DNA of 64,000 nt from an uncultured Clostridia bacterium. Its GTDB lineage: Bacteria > Bacillota > Clostridia > Christensenellales > CAG-314. This document shows, in pieces, positions 1-9,337 of this stretch; the first letter of the stretch is position 1; each line of letters begins with the position of its first letter. The stretch covers positions 1 through 64,000 of the forward strand of contig CANQYT010000011.1 of NCBI GenBank assembly GCA_947628135.1, in the 5' to 3' direction. Below the pieces are notes generated by a model. That model saw only the letters and a list, made by a program, of their open reading frames with translations, was not told where the DNA came from and did not search any database. Both the position numbers and the translations under genes were made by a program.

Positions 1-56
1 TGGTAGACGCCGGCGGAAGAGTGGACAAGTTCAAGAAAAAATACGGCTTGCAATAG
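1..56 (+). CDS. rpmE: 50S ribosomal protein L31 (3' end only, cut by window edge)
   Basis: The window opens inside a reading frame ending in the L31 C-terminus ([15 protein letters not shown]). L31 is a zinc-binding protein of the large ribosomal subunit. Only the last 18 or so codons are visible. The same 56 bases recur exactly 256 bases downstream. This upstream copy is probably the intact gene, because the downstream copy has lost its normal start region, but the 5' part lies outside the window. Confidence 0.8.
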   Translation, partial: VDAGGRVDKFKKKYGLQ

Positions 57-63
57 TCACCGA

Positions 64-97
64 GAAAACAGCAAAAACGGCTGTTTTCTTTTTTTTT
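64..97 (+). terminator. Rho-independent terminator of rpmE copy 1
   Basis: GAAAACAGC pairs with GCTGTTTTC (64-72 with 80-88) and is followed by a run of nine T. Confidence 0.8.
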
Positions 98-111
98 GTT
101 TATTTTCCGCT

Positions 112-312
112 ATGCCGTCGCTTGCTGTGTTGCATCAAGCGACTGTTGTATGTGCTTGCGGCGCTACCTTCGAAACCGGCACGACCAAGGATACGGACGT
201 TATCAAGGTGGAGATCTGCAACAAATGTCACCCCTACTTTACGGGTAAACAGAAGTTGGTAGACGCCGGCGGAAGAGTGGACAAGTTCAAGAAAAAATAC
301 GGCTTGCAATAG
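112..312 (+). pseudogene. rpmE: Second, 5'-altered copy of ribosomal protein L31
   Basis: Sixty-six codons encode a recognisable zinc-ribbon L31 from CACG through the CNKCHP motif to the KKYG end. The usual start (MKKGIHP followed by a short linker) is missing. Its place is taken by MPSLAVL, encoded by a hairpin-forming unit (117-143) that recurs at 401-438. No Shine-Dalgarno sequence precedes the ATG: the bases upstream are the T-run of the preceding terminator. Both Cys pairs are kept, so it could make protein if started elsewhere. I favour a recent partial tandem duplication that left a non-functional copy. An assembly artefact is also possible, since the duplicated 3' ends are nearly identical. 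Confidence 0.55.
115..152 (+). repeat. Hairpin-forming repeat unit, copy 1
   Basis: This 38-base unit is repeated perfectly at 401-438. It contains the inverted repeat GTCGCTTG / CAAGCGAC around an 11-base loop. Copy 1 runs into the L31 reading frame; copy 2 lies in non-coding DNA. Confidence 0.7.
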
Positions 313-319
313 TCACCGA

Positions 320-353
320 GAAAACAGCAAAAAAGGCTGTTTTCTTTTTTTTT
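320..353 (+). terminator. Rho-independent terminator of rpmE copy 2
   Basis: Same hairpin and T-run as at 64-97, shifted by 256 bases, with one loop substitution. Confidence 0.8.
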
Positions 354-400
354 GTTTGTTAGCCGTTACTATGTTGCTTGATGTTCTTACTTTTTTTACT

Positions 401-438
401 CCGTCGCTTGCTGTGTTGCATCAAGCGACTGTTGTATG
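401..438 (+). repeat. Hairpin-forming repeat unit, copy 2
   Basis: Perfect copy of 115-152. It is followed by unrelated sequence rather than the L31 body. The 313-611 gap otherwise holds only this unit and the promoter of the next operon. Confidence 0.7.
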
Positions 439-556
439 TTTTTTCGGCTTTTTGCAGGGTAAAAGGGTCTGTTTTGGATATTTTTCCGCACCCCGTGTCG
501 CGTTTTTTACATTTCGCGCCCAATGGTATGCTCGTTTTACATTATCTTTCAGACAG

Positions 557-585
557 TTGCAAAATTTTGTCAAAGTTGATATAAT
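557..585 (+). promoter_or_regulatory. SigA-type promoter for the ABC exporter operon
   Basis: TTGCAA (557-562), 17-base spacer, TATAAT (580-585). The start codon of the ATPase gene follows 27 bases later, behind a CGGAGGCG ribosome binding site. Confidence 0.7.
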
Positions 586-611
586 ACAAAAAAAGTACTA
601 CGGAGGCGAAT

Positions 612-1523
612 ATGGCTACTGTCATCAGCGCCGAAAATCTCACCAAAGTATACAACGGCGTGTGCGTTGTGAACAACGTTACTTTTTCCGTTGAGGAAGG
701 CTCTATCGTCGGTTTGGTGGGGAAAAACGGCGCGGGAAAAACAACTCTTATACGATTGCTTACGGGACTTGTCAATCCCAACGGCGGAAGTTTTCAATTG
801 CTGGGCGGAGCGGCTCGCGCAAGCACGGACGTCGCCGCAATTGTGGAACGCCCGTCGCTGTACAACGACTCGTCCGCAATGGAAAACCTGCGTATACAAT
901 GCAAATTGCTGGGTATCGAAGTCAAATCGGACTACCTTGCGCAAACTCTGCTGATCGTGGGACTTAACCCCAACATTACGCGACCCGTAAAAAACTTTTC
1001 GTTGGGAATGAGACAGCGTCTTGCAATTGCTATGGCGCTTGTGGGACGTCCGAAATTGCTTTTGCTGGACGAACCCACAAACGGGCTCGACCCCGACGGA
1101 ATTGCGCAGATACGCGAAGTACTCGTCAAACTCAACCGCGAAAACGGCGTGACGATATTTATTTCCAGCCATATCCTTTCGGAATTGGAAAAATTGGCGA
1201 ACGTGTTTTACATAATGGACAGAGGAAAACTGCTCAAACACGTGACCGCTGAGGAATTGGCGGGAATGTCGGCGAAAAAATACCGCTTGACGGTGGACAA
1301 AACGGGCATTGCAAAGCAGATACTCGAACAGTTCGGTAAGACGGAAATCGTCAACGCCACTCAAATCGACGTGTTTACCGACGCGCCCGTCACAGAAATA
1401 CTGCGGCAGTTGTCGTCGGCGGACGTAGCGGTGACGGCTCTCAACCAAACGGGCAGCGGTTTGGAGGACTTCTACCTGAAAACCATTGCCGAAGGCGCGC
1501 CTTACGAAGGAGGTATATTGTGA
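612..1523 (+). CDS. ABC transporter ATP-binding protein, BcrA/CcmA type
   Basis: This 303-residue ATPase energises an exporter whose membrane half is the next gene. Visible motifs are Walker A (GKNGAGKTT, about residue 38), a signature helix in the degenerate form SLGMRQR, Walker B ending [12 protein letters not shown], and the H-loop in ISSH. The roughly 80-residue C-terminal extension is usual for the bacitracin/lantibiotic-resistance type of two-part exporters. The start follows CGGAGGCG. The stop overlaps the permease start by four bases (GTGA), so the two are translationally coupled. The substrate cannot be read from sequence; drug or peptide efflux is a guess from family. Confidence 0.9.
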   Translation: MATVISAENLTKVYNGVCVVNNVTFSVEEGSIVGLVGKNGAGKTTLIRLLTGLVNPNGGSFQLLGGAARASTDVAAIVERPSLYNDSSAMENLRIQCKLLGIEVKSDYLAQTLLIVGLNPNITRPVKNFSLGMRQRLAIAMALVGRPKLLLLDEPTNGLDPDGIAQIREVLVKLNRENGVTIFISSHILSELEKLANVFYIMDRGKLLKHVTAEELAGMSAKKYRLTVDKTGIAKQILEQFGKTEIVNATQIDVFTDAPVTEILRQLSSADVAVTALNQTGSGLEDFYLKTIAEGAPYEGGIL

Positions 1524-2344
1524 CGAATATTCTTTCTACGGAGTTTTACCGTCTGAAAAAGAGCAAAATGTTCTGGGCGCTTTTCGGCATTTCTACGGGG
1601 TTGCCTATCCTTTCTATGCTGCTGTTCATCGCATTTCCGTCGATAATCAACAGTTTCGGCGGAGAAATGGAGGTGGACGGTTGGGATCTTATTCGTTCGC
1701 TCAACATACCTTCGCTTATGCTGAACGAATACGCTTCGCTGCTGCACATCTCGGGGTTGTTCGCCGTGATATGCACAAGTATCTTTTTGAGCAGAGACTT
1801 TTCATACGGCACGTTCCGCAACGTTCTGCTTGCAAATTACAGCCGCTTGCAACTGTATCTGTCGCATCTGGTGATCGCGCTGGTCGTGGGGGCAAGTTTC
1901 CTCGGAGGCTCGATGTTGACGACGTTGGTGTTCAACGGCTCGGTATTCGGCTTTCATAATATGAACGCCTTGCAAGTGTTCACCGCGATAGCGACGGCGT
2001 TTGCATTGGGGTTGGTATCGGTTGCCTTTGCGCAGACGTTGATGTGTATGTTCCTGTTTGCCACACGCAAACTGTCCGTTACCCTCGCCTGCACCATTGT
2101 TATCACTACGTTTTTGCCCGAGATAATGGGCATCATAGTGGAACTTTACGGAATTTTGGGATTGGTGCTTACGGACAACGTCTCGTTAGACTACACCTGG
2201 ATACCTTTCTTCAACGCTCAATTACTGAACGTTGCCGACATAGACGGCGCGTTGGTGGGCAAGATACTTTTGTACAACGTACCCGTCACGGTGTTTTTCG
2301 GCTTTATGGGTTGGGTCGGTTTCCGCAAAAAGGATCTCAAATAG
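1520..2344 (+). CDS. ABC transporter permease (ABC-2 type), partner of the upstream ATPase
   Basis: This 274-residue integral membrane protein has about six hydrophobic segments, the first near residues 18-40 after a short charged N-terminus ([11 protein letters not shown]) typical of ABC-2 permeases. It starts with GTG behind AGGAGG (1508-1513). The start overlaps the ATPase stop, so a stoichiometric complex is likely. It ends 57 bases before a bidirectional terminator. No substrate-specific feature was recognised. Confidence 0.82.
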   Translation: MTNILSTEFYRLKKSKMFWALFGISTGLPILSMLLFIAFPSIINSFGGEMEVDGWDLIRSLNIPSLMLNEYASLLHISGLFAVICTSIFLSRDFSYGTFRNVLLANYSRLQLYLSHLVIALVVGASFLGGSMLTTLVFNGSVFGFHNMNALQVFTAIATAFALGLVSVAFAQTLMCMFLFATRKLSVTLACTIVITTFLPEIMGIIVELYGILGLVLTDNVSLDYTWIPFFNAQLLNVADIDGALVGKILLYNVPVTVFFGFMGWVGFRKKDLK

Positions 2345-2400
2345 TTTTCGGCGAATTATTGGGAATATCCGCGCGGCAAAAAAAATCGACGCGGCACTAC

Positions 2401-2437
2401 AAAAAATCGACTTACGAATTGCAAGTCGATTTTTTTG
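2401..2437. terminator. Bidirectional terminator between convergent ABC genes
   Basis: AAAAAATCGACTT and AAGTCGATTTTTT pair over 13 bases. T-runs on both strands fit termination from both sides. Confidence 0.85.
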
Positions 2438-2463
2438 TTTTTCAAATTGGGTGGGCGGGCGGG

Positions 2464-5400
2464 TTACTCCGTGCGCAAGGCGACGACGGGGTCTTTCTTG
2501 GCGGCGCTGCGAGAGGGGATAAGCCCCGACAGCATTGTCAGCACCACGCTGATAGCCACCAATATCGCCGCCGCGCCGATGGGCAGCACCGCGTTCAGAT
2601 CGGGTATCATTGTTACGGCGTGCAATATCAGATTGATGGGAATGGTAAGCAGATACGTGACAAGCACTCCCAACAAACCTGCGGCAAAGCCTATGATGAT
2701 GGTTTCGGCGTTGAACATACTCGAAACGTCCCTCTTGGACGCGCCGATCGCGCGCAATATACCAATTTCCTTGGTGCGTTCCTGCACGGATATAAGCGTA
2801 ATTACGCCTATCATTATCGAACTGACGATGAGGGAAATTGCCACAAACGCTATCAATACGTAGGTGACGGCGTCAATAATAGTTGTGACGGCAGACATCA
2901 CAAGGGCGACGAGGTCGGTGTACTGAATTTTTTCCTCCTCGTTGTCGCGAGAGTCGTTGTACTTTTCTATTTCGTCGGCAATTACGTCCTTTGCCGCAAA
3001 ACTCGTGGCATAGATACTCACTCCTACGGGCGTGTTGATATCGACGTTGGAAAGCAGCGCCAGATTGCCCTCGTAAGTGGCGGAGGACATCTGTTCATTG
3101 TCGTAGTAGACGGCTATCTGATCGTCCGTCTTGCCGGAAAGCGCGCCATCCAATTCGCCCTTCTGCTCCTCTTGCGGCAAATTGTTGAATTCCTGCCGCC
3201 GCTGATTCAAGCTGTTGGCAAAGGACACTAACATCATCTTTGTCTGTCCGTCGGGAATTGTGTCCGTTTTCCCCGCCTGCGCAAGTTTCACCATAGACAC
3301 CATTTGCGAGCGAATAAAGTTGAGAATCTGTTCGTCGGTTTTTCCCGCAAAAAAGGACAGCATAGTCGACTCGTTCATATTCATAGCCTCCGCCAATTGC
3401 TCCGCAACAACTTGGGCGAGAGTCTTGTCCTCGGTCACTTGCGACTTTATCATAGTGATGAGGGGTTCGACGGAATCCAACCGCTGAATATTCCAATAGG
3501 CTTCCCGCTTGTTGTCGAAACTCAACGCTTCGTAGTACGCCCTGAAAGCATCCGCTTTGCTTGCGTTGTCGGCGTTAACGTCGCCGAGGATACCGAACGC
3601 TTTGCCGCTGAAAATATCCACGTCGGGTCTGCTCTTTTGCTCTATTACGGCGGGGGTGCCCTCGGAACGCGTTATCATATATTCCGTAAGCGCCGAAGTG
3701 TAGGCGATAGAGCCCGTGTGAAGAATGGATGTGGACTCGTCTTTTGCCCATACGATACCGGAAATTTCGATGGGGACGCTAGCGTCTTTGTCGTCGAAAA
3801 GTTCCTGCAATTTGTAGGGTTGGGCGTGGTCGCCTTCCGTTATGTCGTACCAGATACCGTCGGCGGCGGGCGCATAGAGATAGCCGTTGAGTATCATACG
3901 GCAGTCGGTTTTCATTATGTCGTCGAAACTCCACGAGCGAAGATTGGACTTGTCGGGGGCTTTTCCGCTGTCAACGTCGGCGTACAGTTGGTCAAGATAG
4001 TCGTTGCCCAACAATCCCAGCGTAACCAACGCCATATCGCTCACTTCCATATTTTTGTTTACCACAAGCACGGCTTGATTGTACTCTTTGGGCCACTCGC
4101 CGTAAATTTCGTATTGATCTTTTATCAATTGGTTGACGAAACCGCCGTCGGGATCGGCAAGCATTTCCTGCCAGATGTTCATAGAAAACCGCGCCATAGA
4201 TTGCATATAGCCGCCCATAGCCGACTGAATGTTGCTGCCCAACAGACGGGGAACTATCTCGTTCATTTTCTTGGAGACGCTGGCTTCTTCCACGTTGCCT
4301 TCCACCGTCTTGGAGAACACCCTCATATCCGCGTCGTATTGGTACTGAACGCCCGCAACGGCTTCGTGCAGCGCTCCGCCCTCTTTTATCGCGTTGTCAA
4401 GGTATTCTTCTTTGAAGGTTTTCAAATCGTTGGATATGCCGACCGAACTCTTGATGACGTTGGCAACGTTGTAAATAAGCGTGCTGTTGTAAACGGTGTG
4501 TTCTTCACGATCGGGGTTGCCGTTTTTGCTGTCCTCGCTGTCGATGTTGTTCATCATCGTACTTACCAGACTTGACAAGTCCATAGCCGTGGATTCTATC
4601 GTGAGGGGGTAACTCGCAAGCGTTCGTTCCTCGGTGATGTGAATGTAGTTGGTCGTTCCCTGGCTTACGGCAAGTATCAAGGCAATGCCTATTATGCCGA
4701 TGCTGCCCGCAAACGAAGTTAGCACCGTACGCCCTTTCTTGGTGAACAAGTTGTTGAGAGACAGTTTGAACGCCGTCCAGAAAGACATAGAAGAACGCTT
4801 TTTCTTTGGTTTGCGCTTCTTGGCGGGGGCGGCGGTTTTGCCGTCCGAAGCGTCCTGCGCCGCCTCGACGGGCTGTTCGTCCGCATTGGCGCGTTCTTCC
4901 GCTTGTTTTTCCGCGGCGTATTCCTCTGCGGTAAGAGGAGCGCTGTCACCCACTATCACCCCGTCCAGAATGCGGATAATGCGCGACGAATACTGTTCGG
5001 CGAGTTCTGGGTTGTGAGTGACCATAATTACCAAACGGTCGCGGGACATTTCTTTGAGAAGTTCCATTATCTGAATGCCCGTTTCCGTGTCCAGCGCGCC
5101 CGTGGGCTCGTCCGCGAGAATTATGTCGGGGTCGTTGACGAGAGCGCGCGCTATCGCTACGCGCTGCATTTGTCCGCCGCTGAGTTGGTTGGGACGTTTG
5201 TTTATATGTTCCCCCAAGCCCACCTTTTTCAACGCTTCTTCGGCGCGAGGTTTGCGCTCGTTAAGCGGAACGCCCGCAAGAGTAAGCGCCAATTCGACGT
5301 TTTTGAGTACCGTCTGGTGGGGGATAAGATTGTAAGTCTGAAACACAAACCCTATCGTATGATTGCGGTAGGTGTCCCAATCGCGATCCTTGTAGTTTGT

Positions 5401-5607
5401 CGTGGATACGCCGTCGATGATAAGATCGCCCGTAGTGTACTTGTCCAGACCGCCGATGATGTTGAGCAGCGTTGTCTTGCCGCAGCCGCTCGGACCGAGT
5501 ACGGATACAAATTCGCTTCTGCGAAATTGCAGGTCCACGCCTTTCAACGCGTGTACCGTGGAGGAGGCTACGGGATAGTCTTTTACGATTTGCTTTAATT
5601 CCAGCAT
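2464..5607 (-). CDS. Fused ABC transporter: ATPase plus FtsX-like permease with very large extracytoplasmic domain
   Basis: This 1047-residue protein joins a MacB/LolD-type ATPase (residues about 1-230: Walker [10 protein letters not shown], signature LSGGQMQR, Walker [14 protein letters not shown]) to an FtsX/MacB permease. After a Lys/Ala/Pro-rich linker ending in [10 protein letters not shown], a first membrane helix lies near residue 300. About 570 extracytoplasmic residues follow, then three C-terminal helices in the last 170 residues, including [20 protein letters not shown], which marks the family. MacB-like proteins in monoderms usually handle peptides, antibiotics or lipoproteins. 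It is monocistronic, with its own promoter and a palindrome at the transcription start. The start was chosen by the [11 protein letters not shown] opening and the GAGG upstream. Confidence 0.88.
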   Translation of the reverse strand: MLELKQIVKDYPVASSTVHALKGVDLQFRRSEFVSVLGPSGCGKTTLLNIIGGLDKYTTGDLIIDGVSTTNYKDRDWDTYRNHTIGFVFQTYNLIPHQTVLKNVELALTLAGVPLNERKPRAEEALKKVGLGEHINKRPNQLSGGQMQRVAIARALVNDPDIILADEPTGALDTETGIQIMELLKEMSRDRLVIMVTHNPELAEQYSSRIIRILDGVIVGDSAPLTAEEYAAEKQAEERANADEQPVEAAQDASDGKTAAPAKKRKPKKKRSSMSFWTAFKLSLNNLFTKKGRTVLTSFAGSIGIIGIALILAVSQGTTNYIHITEERTLASYPLTIESTAMDLSSLVSTMMNNIDSEDSKNGNPDREEHTVYNSTLIYNVANVIKSSVGISNDLKTFKEEYLDNAIKEGGALHEAVAGVQYQYDADMRVFSKTVEGNVEEASVSKKMNEIVPRLLGSNIQSAMGGYMQSMARFSMNIWQEMLADPDGGFVNQLIKDQYEIYGEWPKEYNQAVLVVNKNMEVSDMALVTLGLLGNDYLDQLYADVDSGKAPDKSNLRSWSFDDIMKTDCRMILNGYLYAPAADGIWYDITEGDHAQPYKLQELFDDKDASVPIEISGIVWAKDESTSILHTGSIAYTSALTEYMITRSEGTPAVIEQKSRPDVDIFSGKAFGILGDVNADNASKADAFRAYYEALSFDNKREAYWNIQRLDSVEPLITMIKSQVTEDKTLAQVVAEQLAEAMNMNESTMLSFFAGKTDEQILNFIRSQMVSMVKLAQAGKTDTIPDGQTKMMLVSFANSLNQRRQEFNNLPQEEQKGELDGALSGKTDDQIAVYYDNEQMSSATYEGNLALLSNVDINTPVGVSIYATSFAAKDVIADEIEKYNDSRDNEEEKIQYTDLVALVMSAVTTIIDAVTYVLIAFVAISLIVSSIMIGVITLISVQERTKEIGILRAIGASKRDVSSMFNAETIIIGFAAGLLGVLVTYLLTIPINLILHAVTMIPDLNAVLPIGAAAILVAISVVLTMLSGLIPSRSAAKKDPVVALRTE

Positions 5608-5629
5608 ATTTGTTCCTCACAGCAAATTA

Positions 5630-5643
5630 GTTCAAAATTGAAC
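5630..5643. promoter_or_regulatory. Candidate operator at the start of the fused ABC gene
   Basis: GTTCAAAATTGAAC is a perfect 14-base palindrome lying 6-20 bases downstream of the -10 box, about where transcription should start. A dimeric repressor there would block initiation. No regulator gene is adjacent. Confidence 0.45.
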
Positions 5644-5649
5644 GAATTG

Positions 5650-5678
5650 ATAATAACATATTATTCCGTTGTTGTCAA
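5650..5678 (-). promoter_or_regulatory. SigA-type promoter of the fused ABC gene
   Basis: Minus strand TTGACA (5678-5673), 17-base spacer, TATTAT (5655-5650). Confidence 0.75.
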
Positions 5679-5710
5679 ACTTTTGTGCGGGAAATATCCC
5701 GCATAGCGGC

Positions 5711-6349
5711 TCATTCGTCCGAATCTGCCGCCGTCTGTTGCGCGGGATCGCCGCGTTTACTTGAAAAAGCGGGCGTATCGGGTAGGTATTTTACCAAAAT
5801 TCCTCCGCGCTGCATTGCAAACAGCAAAGCGGGGATAAGCGTGATTTGCAAAATGAGTCCCGCCCAAGTGTTGGCGAAGGTGTTGCCGAGGCTTATGAGA
5901 AAAGCGGTAAACGTCGTAGAGCCCTCTATCGCAAGCACCACCGCTCCCACCGAGGCGTTTACGAGACGTCCCGCGACCATAGCGACGATCATCGCAAGCA
6001 CGGAGGCGAAACGGTTTGTCGTGCGGTTTTTTAGGAAAACCTTGCGCAAAAGACCCGTTACCGCACCGTAAACGGCAAGTTCGAATATCATCGGTATCAG
6101 ACCGTTGGGGAAAGGAGGTCTCGCCCCGCCCGAAGCGAGGAAAGACATCAGCGGCGTTACCACACCGCATATCAACCCCAATATCGGACCGCACATAATT
6201 CCGCACAGCAGCACGGGGAAGTGCATAGGGCTGAACAAAGTCGCTATTTTCTGACCGCCCAACATATGAAACGCCGAAGCCGCTATCACTCCCATTGCGG
6301 CGAGCATTGCCGTTGTAACTACGTTCAAAGTCGTAAATCTGCTTTTCAT
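5711..6349 (-). CDS. ECF transporter S component (substrate-binding membrane subunit)
   Basis: This 212-residue, six-helix protein resembles S components of energy-coupling factor vitamin transporters. It opens with a basic N-terminus and an Ala-rich first helix (TTAMLAAMGVIAAS), then shows Gly/Pro-rich segments such as FSPMHFPVLLCG and MCGPILGLICG, which are common in this family. It would dock onto shared EcfT/EcfA subunits encoded outside the window. The polar C-terminal tail (about 20 residues, QQTAADSDE) is not typical. Vitamin specificity cannot be assigned, and no riboswitch precedes it because only 62 bases separate it from pgm. Confidence 0.75.
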   Translation of the reverse strand: MKSRFTTLNVVTTAMLAAMGVIAASAFHMLGGQKIATLFSPMHFPVLLCGIMCGPILGLICGVVTPLMSFLASGGARPPFPNGLIPMIFELAVYGAVTGLLRKVFLKNRTTNRFASVLAMIVAMVAGRLVNASVGAVVLAIEGSTTFTAFLISLGNTFANTWAGLILQITLIPALLFAMQRGGILVKYLPDTPAFSSKRGDPAQQTAADSDE

Positions 6350-6411
6350 TGTAATTTCCCAAAAGCGTCCGCCGTTTTTTTTGCCGCAGAACGCTTTGTT
6401 ACGCGTCGTTT

Positions 6412-8067
6412 TCAGTTGAAAAATTTGTCCGTTTGCCCTTTGATAGCCTCAAAACGCGCGCCGTTGCCCGTTTCCTCCCCTTTTACCGTGACGTAGCACT
6501 TGACGAGAGGTTCTGTTCCGCTGGGGCGCACTATCAACTGACTACCGTCCTCACTGTTGAAACGAAGCACGTCCGCTTTGGGCAAAGCGTACTTTGTTTG
6601 CGTGAGGAAATCGCAACGGTCGATGACGGGACTGTCTCCCAAACGTTCAAAGGGACGTTGGCGCAACTCCGTCAAAAGACGTTCCTTGTCCTGCGCGCCG
6701 CTCAAACCGTCGAAACGGTAACTTACAGTGCGTTGAAGATAGTGTCCGTAGGCGGCGTACAATTCCGCAAGGCGGTCGGCAAGAGTTTTGCCGCGCGCTT
6801 TCCACAGCGCCGCGCACTCCGCCGTAAGCAACGCCGCGACGACTCCGTCCTTGTCCCGTACGTAACTGCCCTTCAAGTAGCCGCAGCTTTCCTCGAAGCC
6901 GAACATATACCGCTCGGTATGTCCTTCTTTTTCCAAAGAGGCGATGACGTTGCCGATATATTTGAACCCCGTCAGCACACTGCGCACTTCCGCGCCGTAA
7001 TTGCACGCGATGGCGTCCAACATAGGGGTGGTGACTATCGTCCGCACCAACACCGGCTTGTCGGGCAGGGTGTGCGCGGCTTTCGCCTCGGCAAGTATGC
7101 AGTCGGCAAGCAACACGCCCACTTCGTTTCCCGTCAGTTGACGGAAAGTTTTGCCGTCGCGCACAGCCACCCCCAAACGGTCGCAGTCGGGGTCGTTGGC
7201 GATGACTATGTCCGCAAGGGACTGTTTTGCGAGAGTTGTCGCAAGGGCGAGCGTTTCTATCTTTTCCGGGTTGGGGTAGGGGCAGGTGGGAAAATTGCCG
7301 TCGGGAAGGGCTTGTTCCTCTACCACCGTCAAATCGGTAACGCCAGCAAGCCGAAGCGTTTGCGGCACAATGCGGTGACCCGCGCCGTTGAGCGGGGTGT
7401 AAACCACTTTAAGCGAGGCGAGGGAAGTATTCGTCATACGTTCGCGCAATACGCAGTTAACGTACTGCGATTCCGTTTCGTCGTCGGTGTACCGCACAAG
7501 ACCGCCTTCGTACTCCCGGAAATTCGGCAGCGGTCTCTCGAAAAGTTTCACCCCGTCGATGAAACGCGTAACTTCGTCCGCGTCCTCGTCCAGCAGTTGA
7601 CAGCCGTTTGCGTCGTACACCTTGTAACCGTTGTACTCCGACGGGTTGTGACTTGCGGTGACGTTTACGCCCACGTCGCAGTGCAGTGTGCGCACCAAAA
7701 AAGACAAATACGGGGTGGGCATACACTCGCGCGTGATGTACACGGCGACGCCGTGGCTTGCCAACGTGGCAGCCGCCAATTGACTGAAAAGTTTGCTGTT
7801 GTTGCGCGAATCGTATGTTATCGCGGCGGTGCGCATACCTTTCGCGGACATATAGCGCGCAAGTCCTTCCGTTGCGCGGTAAACGGTGTAAACGTTCATT
7901 CGCGCAGTGCCCGCCGACATAATGCCGCGAAGCCCCGCCGTGCCGAACGTCAATTCGCCGCCGAACGCTTCTTTGCGTTCCTCCTCGCTCATAGCGCGCA
8001 GTTGTTGGGCAATCTGCGGATCGTCCGCCTTGTCAAGCCATTCGTTGTAACTGTCGATGTAATTCAT
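6412..8067 (-). CDS. Phosphoglucomutase/phosphomannomutase family protein
   Basis: This 551-residue alpha-D-phosphohexomutase has all four family domains. The phosphoserine loop is TASHNPSEYNGYK (about residue 140), the metal-binding loop is DPDCDRLG, the sugar-specificity loop is GFEESCGYLKG, and the phosphate-binding loop near the C-terminus is RPSGTEP. Length and layout match the PgcA-type enzymes of Firmicutes, which interconvert glucose-6-P and glucose-1-P for cell-wall sugar nucleotide synthesis. It lies 12 bases after the aminopeptidase gene on the same strand, so co-transcription is likely. Confidence 0.92.
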   Translation of the reverse strand: MNYIDSYNEWLDKADDPQIAQQLRAMSEEERKEAFGGELTFGTAGLRGIMSAGTARMNVYTVYRATEGLARYMSAKGMRTAAITYDSRNNSKLFSQLAAATLASHGVAVYITRECMPTPYLSFLVRTLHCDVGVNVTASHNPSEYNGYKVYDANGCQLLDEDADEVTRFIDGVKLFERPLPNFREYEGGLVRYTDDETESQYVNCVLRERMTNTSLASLKVVYTPLNGAGHRIVPQTLRLAGVTDLTVVEEQALPDGNFPTCPYPNPEKIETLALATTLAKQSLADIVIANDPDCDRLGVAVRDGKTFRQLTGNEVGVLLADCILAEAKAAHTLPDKPVLVRTIVTTPMLDAIACNYGAEVRSVLTGFKYIGNVIASLEKEGHTERYMFGFEESCGYLKGSYVRDKDGVVAALLTAECAALWKARGKTLADRLAELYAAYGHYLQRTVSYRFDGLSGAQDKERLLTELRQRPFERLGDSPVIDRCDFLTQTKYALPKADVLRFNSEDGSQLIVRPSGTEPLVKCYVTVKGEETGNGARFEAIKGQTDKFFN

Positions 8068-8079
8068 ACCATATCTCCG

Positions 8080-9318
8080 TCATTTGACCGTTACGCTGTC
8101 CACGCCCGCAAGCGTGCAGGATAAAAACGCCGTCAGCGCTTTGCGCATAGTGTCCAGATCTTCTGTTCCGCAAGTTTCGCAAGCGGAATGCATAGCAAGT
8201 TGCGCAATGCCTATGTCGCACACTTTCATTCCCAATTCTCGCGCGGTAATCAGCCCCAAGGTGCTTCCGCCGGACAATTCGCTGTTGTTGTACAGGTCCT
8301 GATAGGGCAGAGAGACGTCCTCCATCAGCCGTTTGAACACCGCCGCGCTCAACCCGTCGGTGGCATAGTTGACGTGATGTTTTACTATTACGCCGCCGTT
8401 CATACGGCATCTGTACTGCGGGTCGTGTTTTTCCGCGTGAGCGGGGTGCGCCGCGTGACCGTTGTCCACGGACAGCACCATACCGTTTTCCGAGGCGTAA
8501 AGGCGCTCGGTGGGGGTGAGTTCCAACGCCGAAACGATACCGTCGAGGACCTGCCGAAGAAAACTCGGCGCGCCTTGCCGCGTTCCGCTGCCCGTTTCTT
8601 CGTTGTCGAGGCAGGCTACCACGGCTATGTCCTGCGGTTCTGCGTCCACAAGCGCGTAGAGAGAATTGTACACGTTGGTAAGATTGTCCAAACGCGCCGA
8701 ACACAGAAATTCGTTATGTACGCCGCATTCGAACGCGTCGGAAGCGGGCACTACGTACAGATCCGCGTCCAACACGCGCCTGTCGGTGAGACTTGCGTAC
8801 AGTTGCGCCTCGCCCTGCGCAAACAGCGGCAAAAGGTCTTTTTGCACGTTGAGAAGAGGTTTTTCGTTGGATTCGCGATTGAGATGTATCGCGAGGCTGG
8901 GTATCACCACGTTGTAGTCGCTCACTGCGAGGATAGGTTCGACGCCGTCCGCCGTTTCCGTAAGCAACCGTCCCGCCACCTTCATCTGACGGTCGAAGTA
9001 ACTGTACAGCAAACCGCCGCCGTATTTTTCCGTGTTGAGGCGTTTCAAACCCTCGTTTTCTATCAGTCGGTCGCCCTTTATCTTGAACGACGGGCTGTCG
9101 GTGTGACTGACCTCCACGTTGAACACGTTGGACTGTCCCAAACAAAACGCCACTACCGAACTGCCGTTACGCGTTACGAAGTAACTGCCGCCCCGCTCCA
9201 ACTGCCAACCGTCTCCGAGAGTAAGTTGCACAAACCCTGCCTCTTTGAGAATTTCGCAGGCGTTTGCCGTGGCGTGATAGGCAGTGTAACTGCTATCCAA
9301 AAAATCTTTCAATCTCAT
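8080..9318 (-). CDS. M18 family aminopeptidase
   Basis: This 412-residue cytosolic zinc aminopeptidase (ApeB/aspartyl aminopeptidase-like) removes N-terminal residues from peptides. M18 marks are VSHTDSP near residue 70 (first metal-binding His and Asp), CLDNEETGSGTRQGA near 245 (second metal ligand Asp and catalytic Glu pair), and a late His in QLAMHSACET. Length is as expected (about 420-450). It is followed closely by the phosphoglucomutase gene and preceded by the ATP-grasp gene 19 bases away, giving a three-gene transcription unit. Confidence 0.92.
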   Translation of the reverse strand: MRLKDFLDSSYTAYHATANACEILKEAGFVQLTLGDGWQLERGGSYFVTRNGSSVVAFCLGQSNVFNVEVSHTDSPSFKIKGDRLIENEGLKRLNTEKYGGGLLYSYFDRQMKVAGRLLTETADGVEPILAVSDYNVVIPSLAIHLNRESNEKPLLNVQKDLLPLFAQGEAQLYASLTDRRVLDADLYVVPASDAFECGVHNEFLCSARLDNLTNVYNSLYALVDAEPQDIAVVACLDNEETGSGTRQGAPSFLRQVLDGIVSALELTPTERLYASENGMVLSVDNGHAAHPAHAEKHDPQYRCRMNGGVIVKHHVNYATDGLSAAVFKRLMEDVSLPYQDLYNNSELSGGSTLGLITARELGMKVCDIGIAQLAMHSACETCGTEDLDTMRKALTAFLSCTLAGVDSVTVK

Positions 9319-9337
9319 ATTTTACAAACCTCCTCGG

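Noticed and set aside
6433-8124. 563-codon open frame antisense to the phosphoglucomutase gene, and other long antisense frames (e.g. 3304-4575, 12650-14032, 25314-26924, 57898-59349)
   Set aside because: Compositional shadows of real genes: no family motifs, no ribosome sites, and they cover clear conserved proteins.
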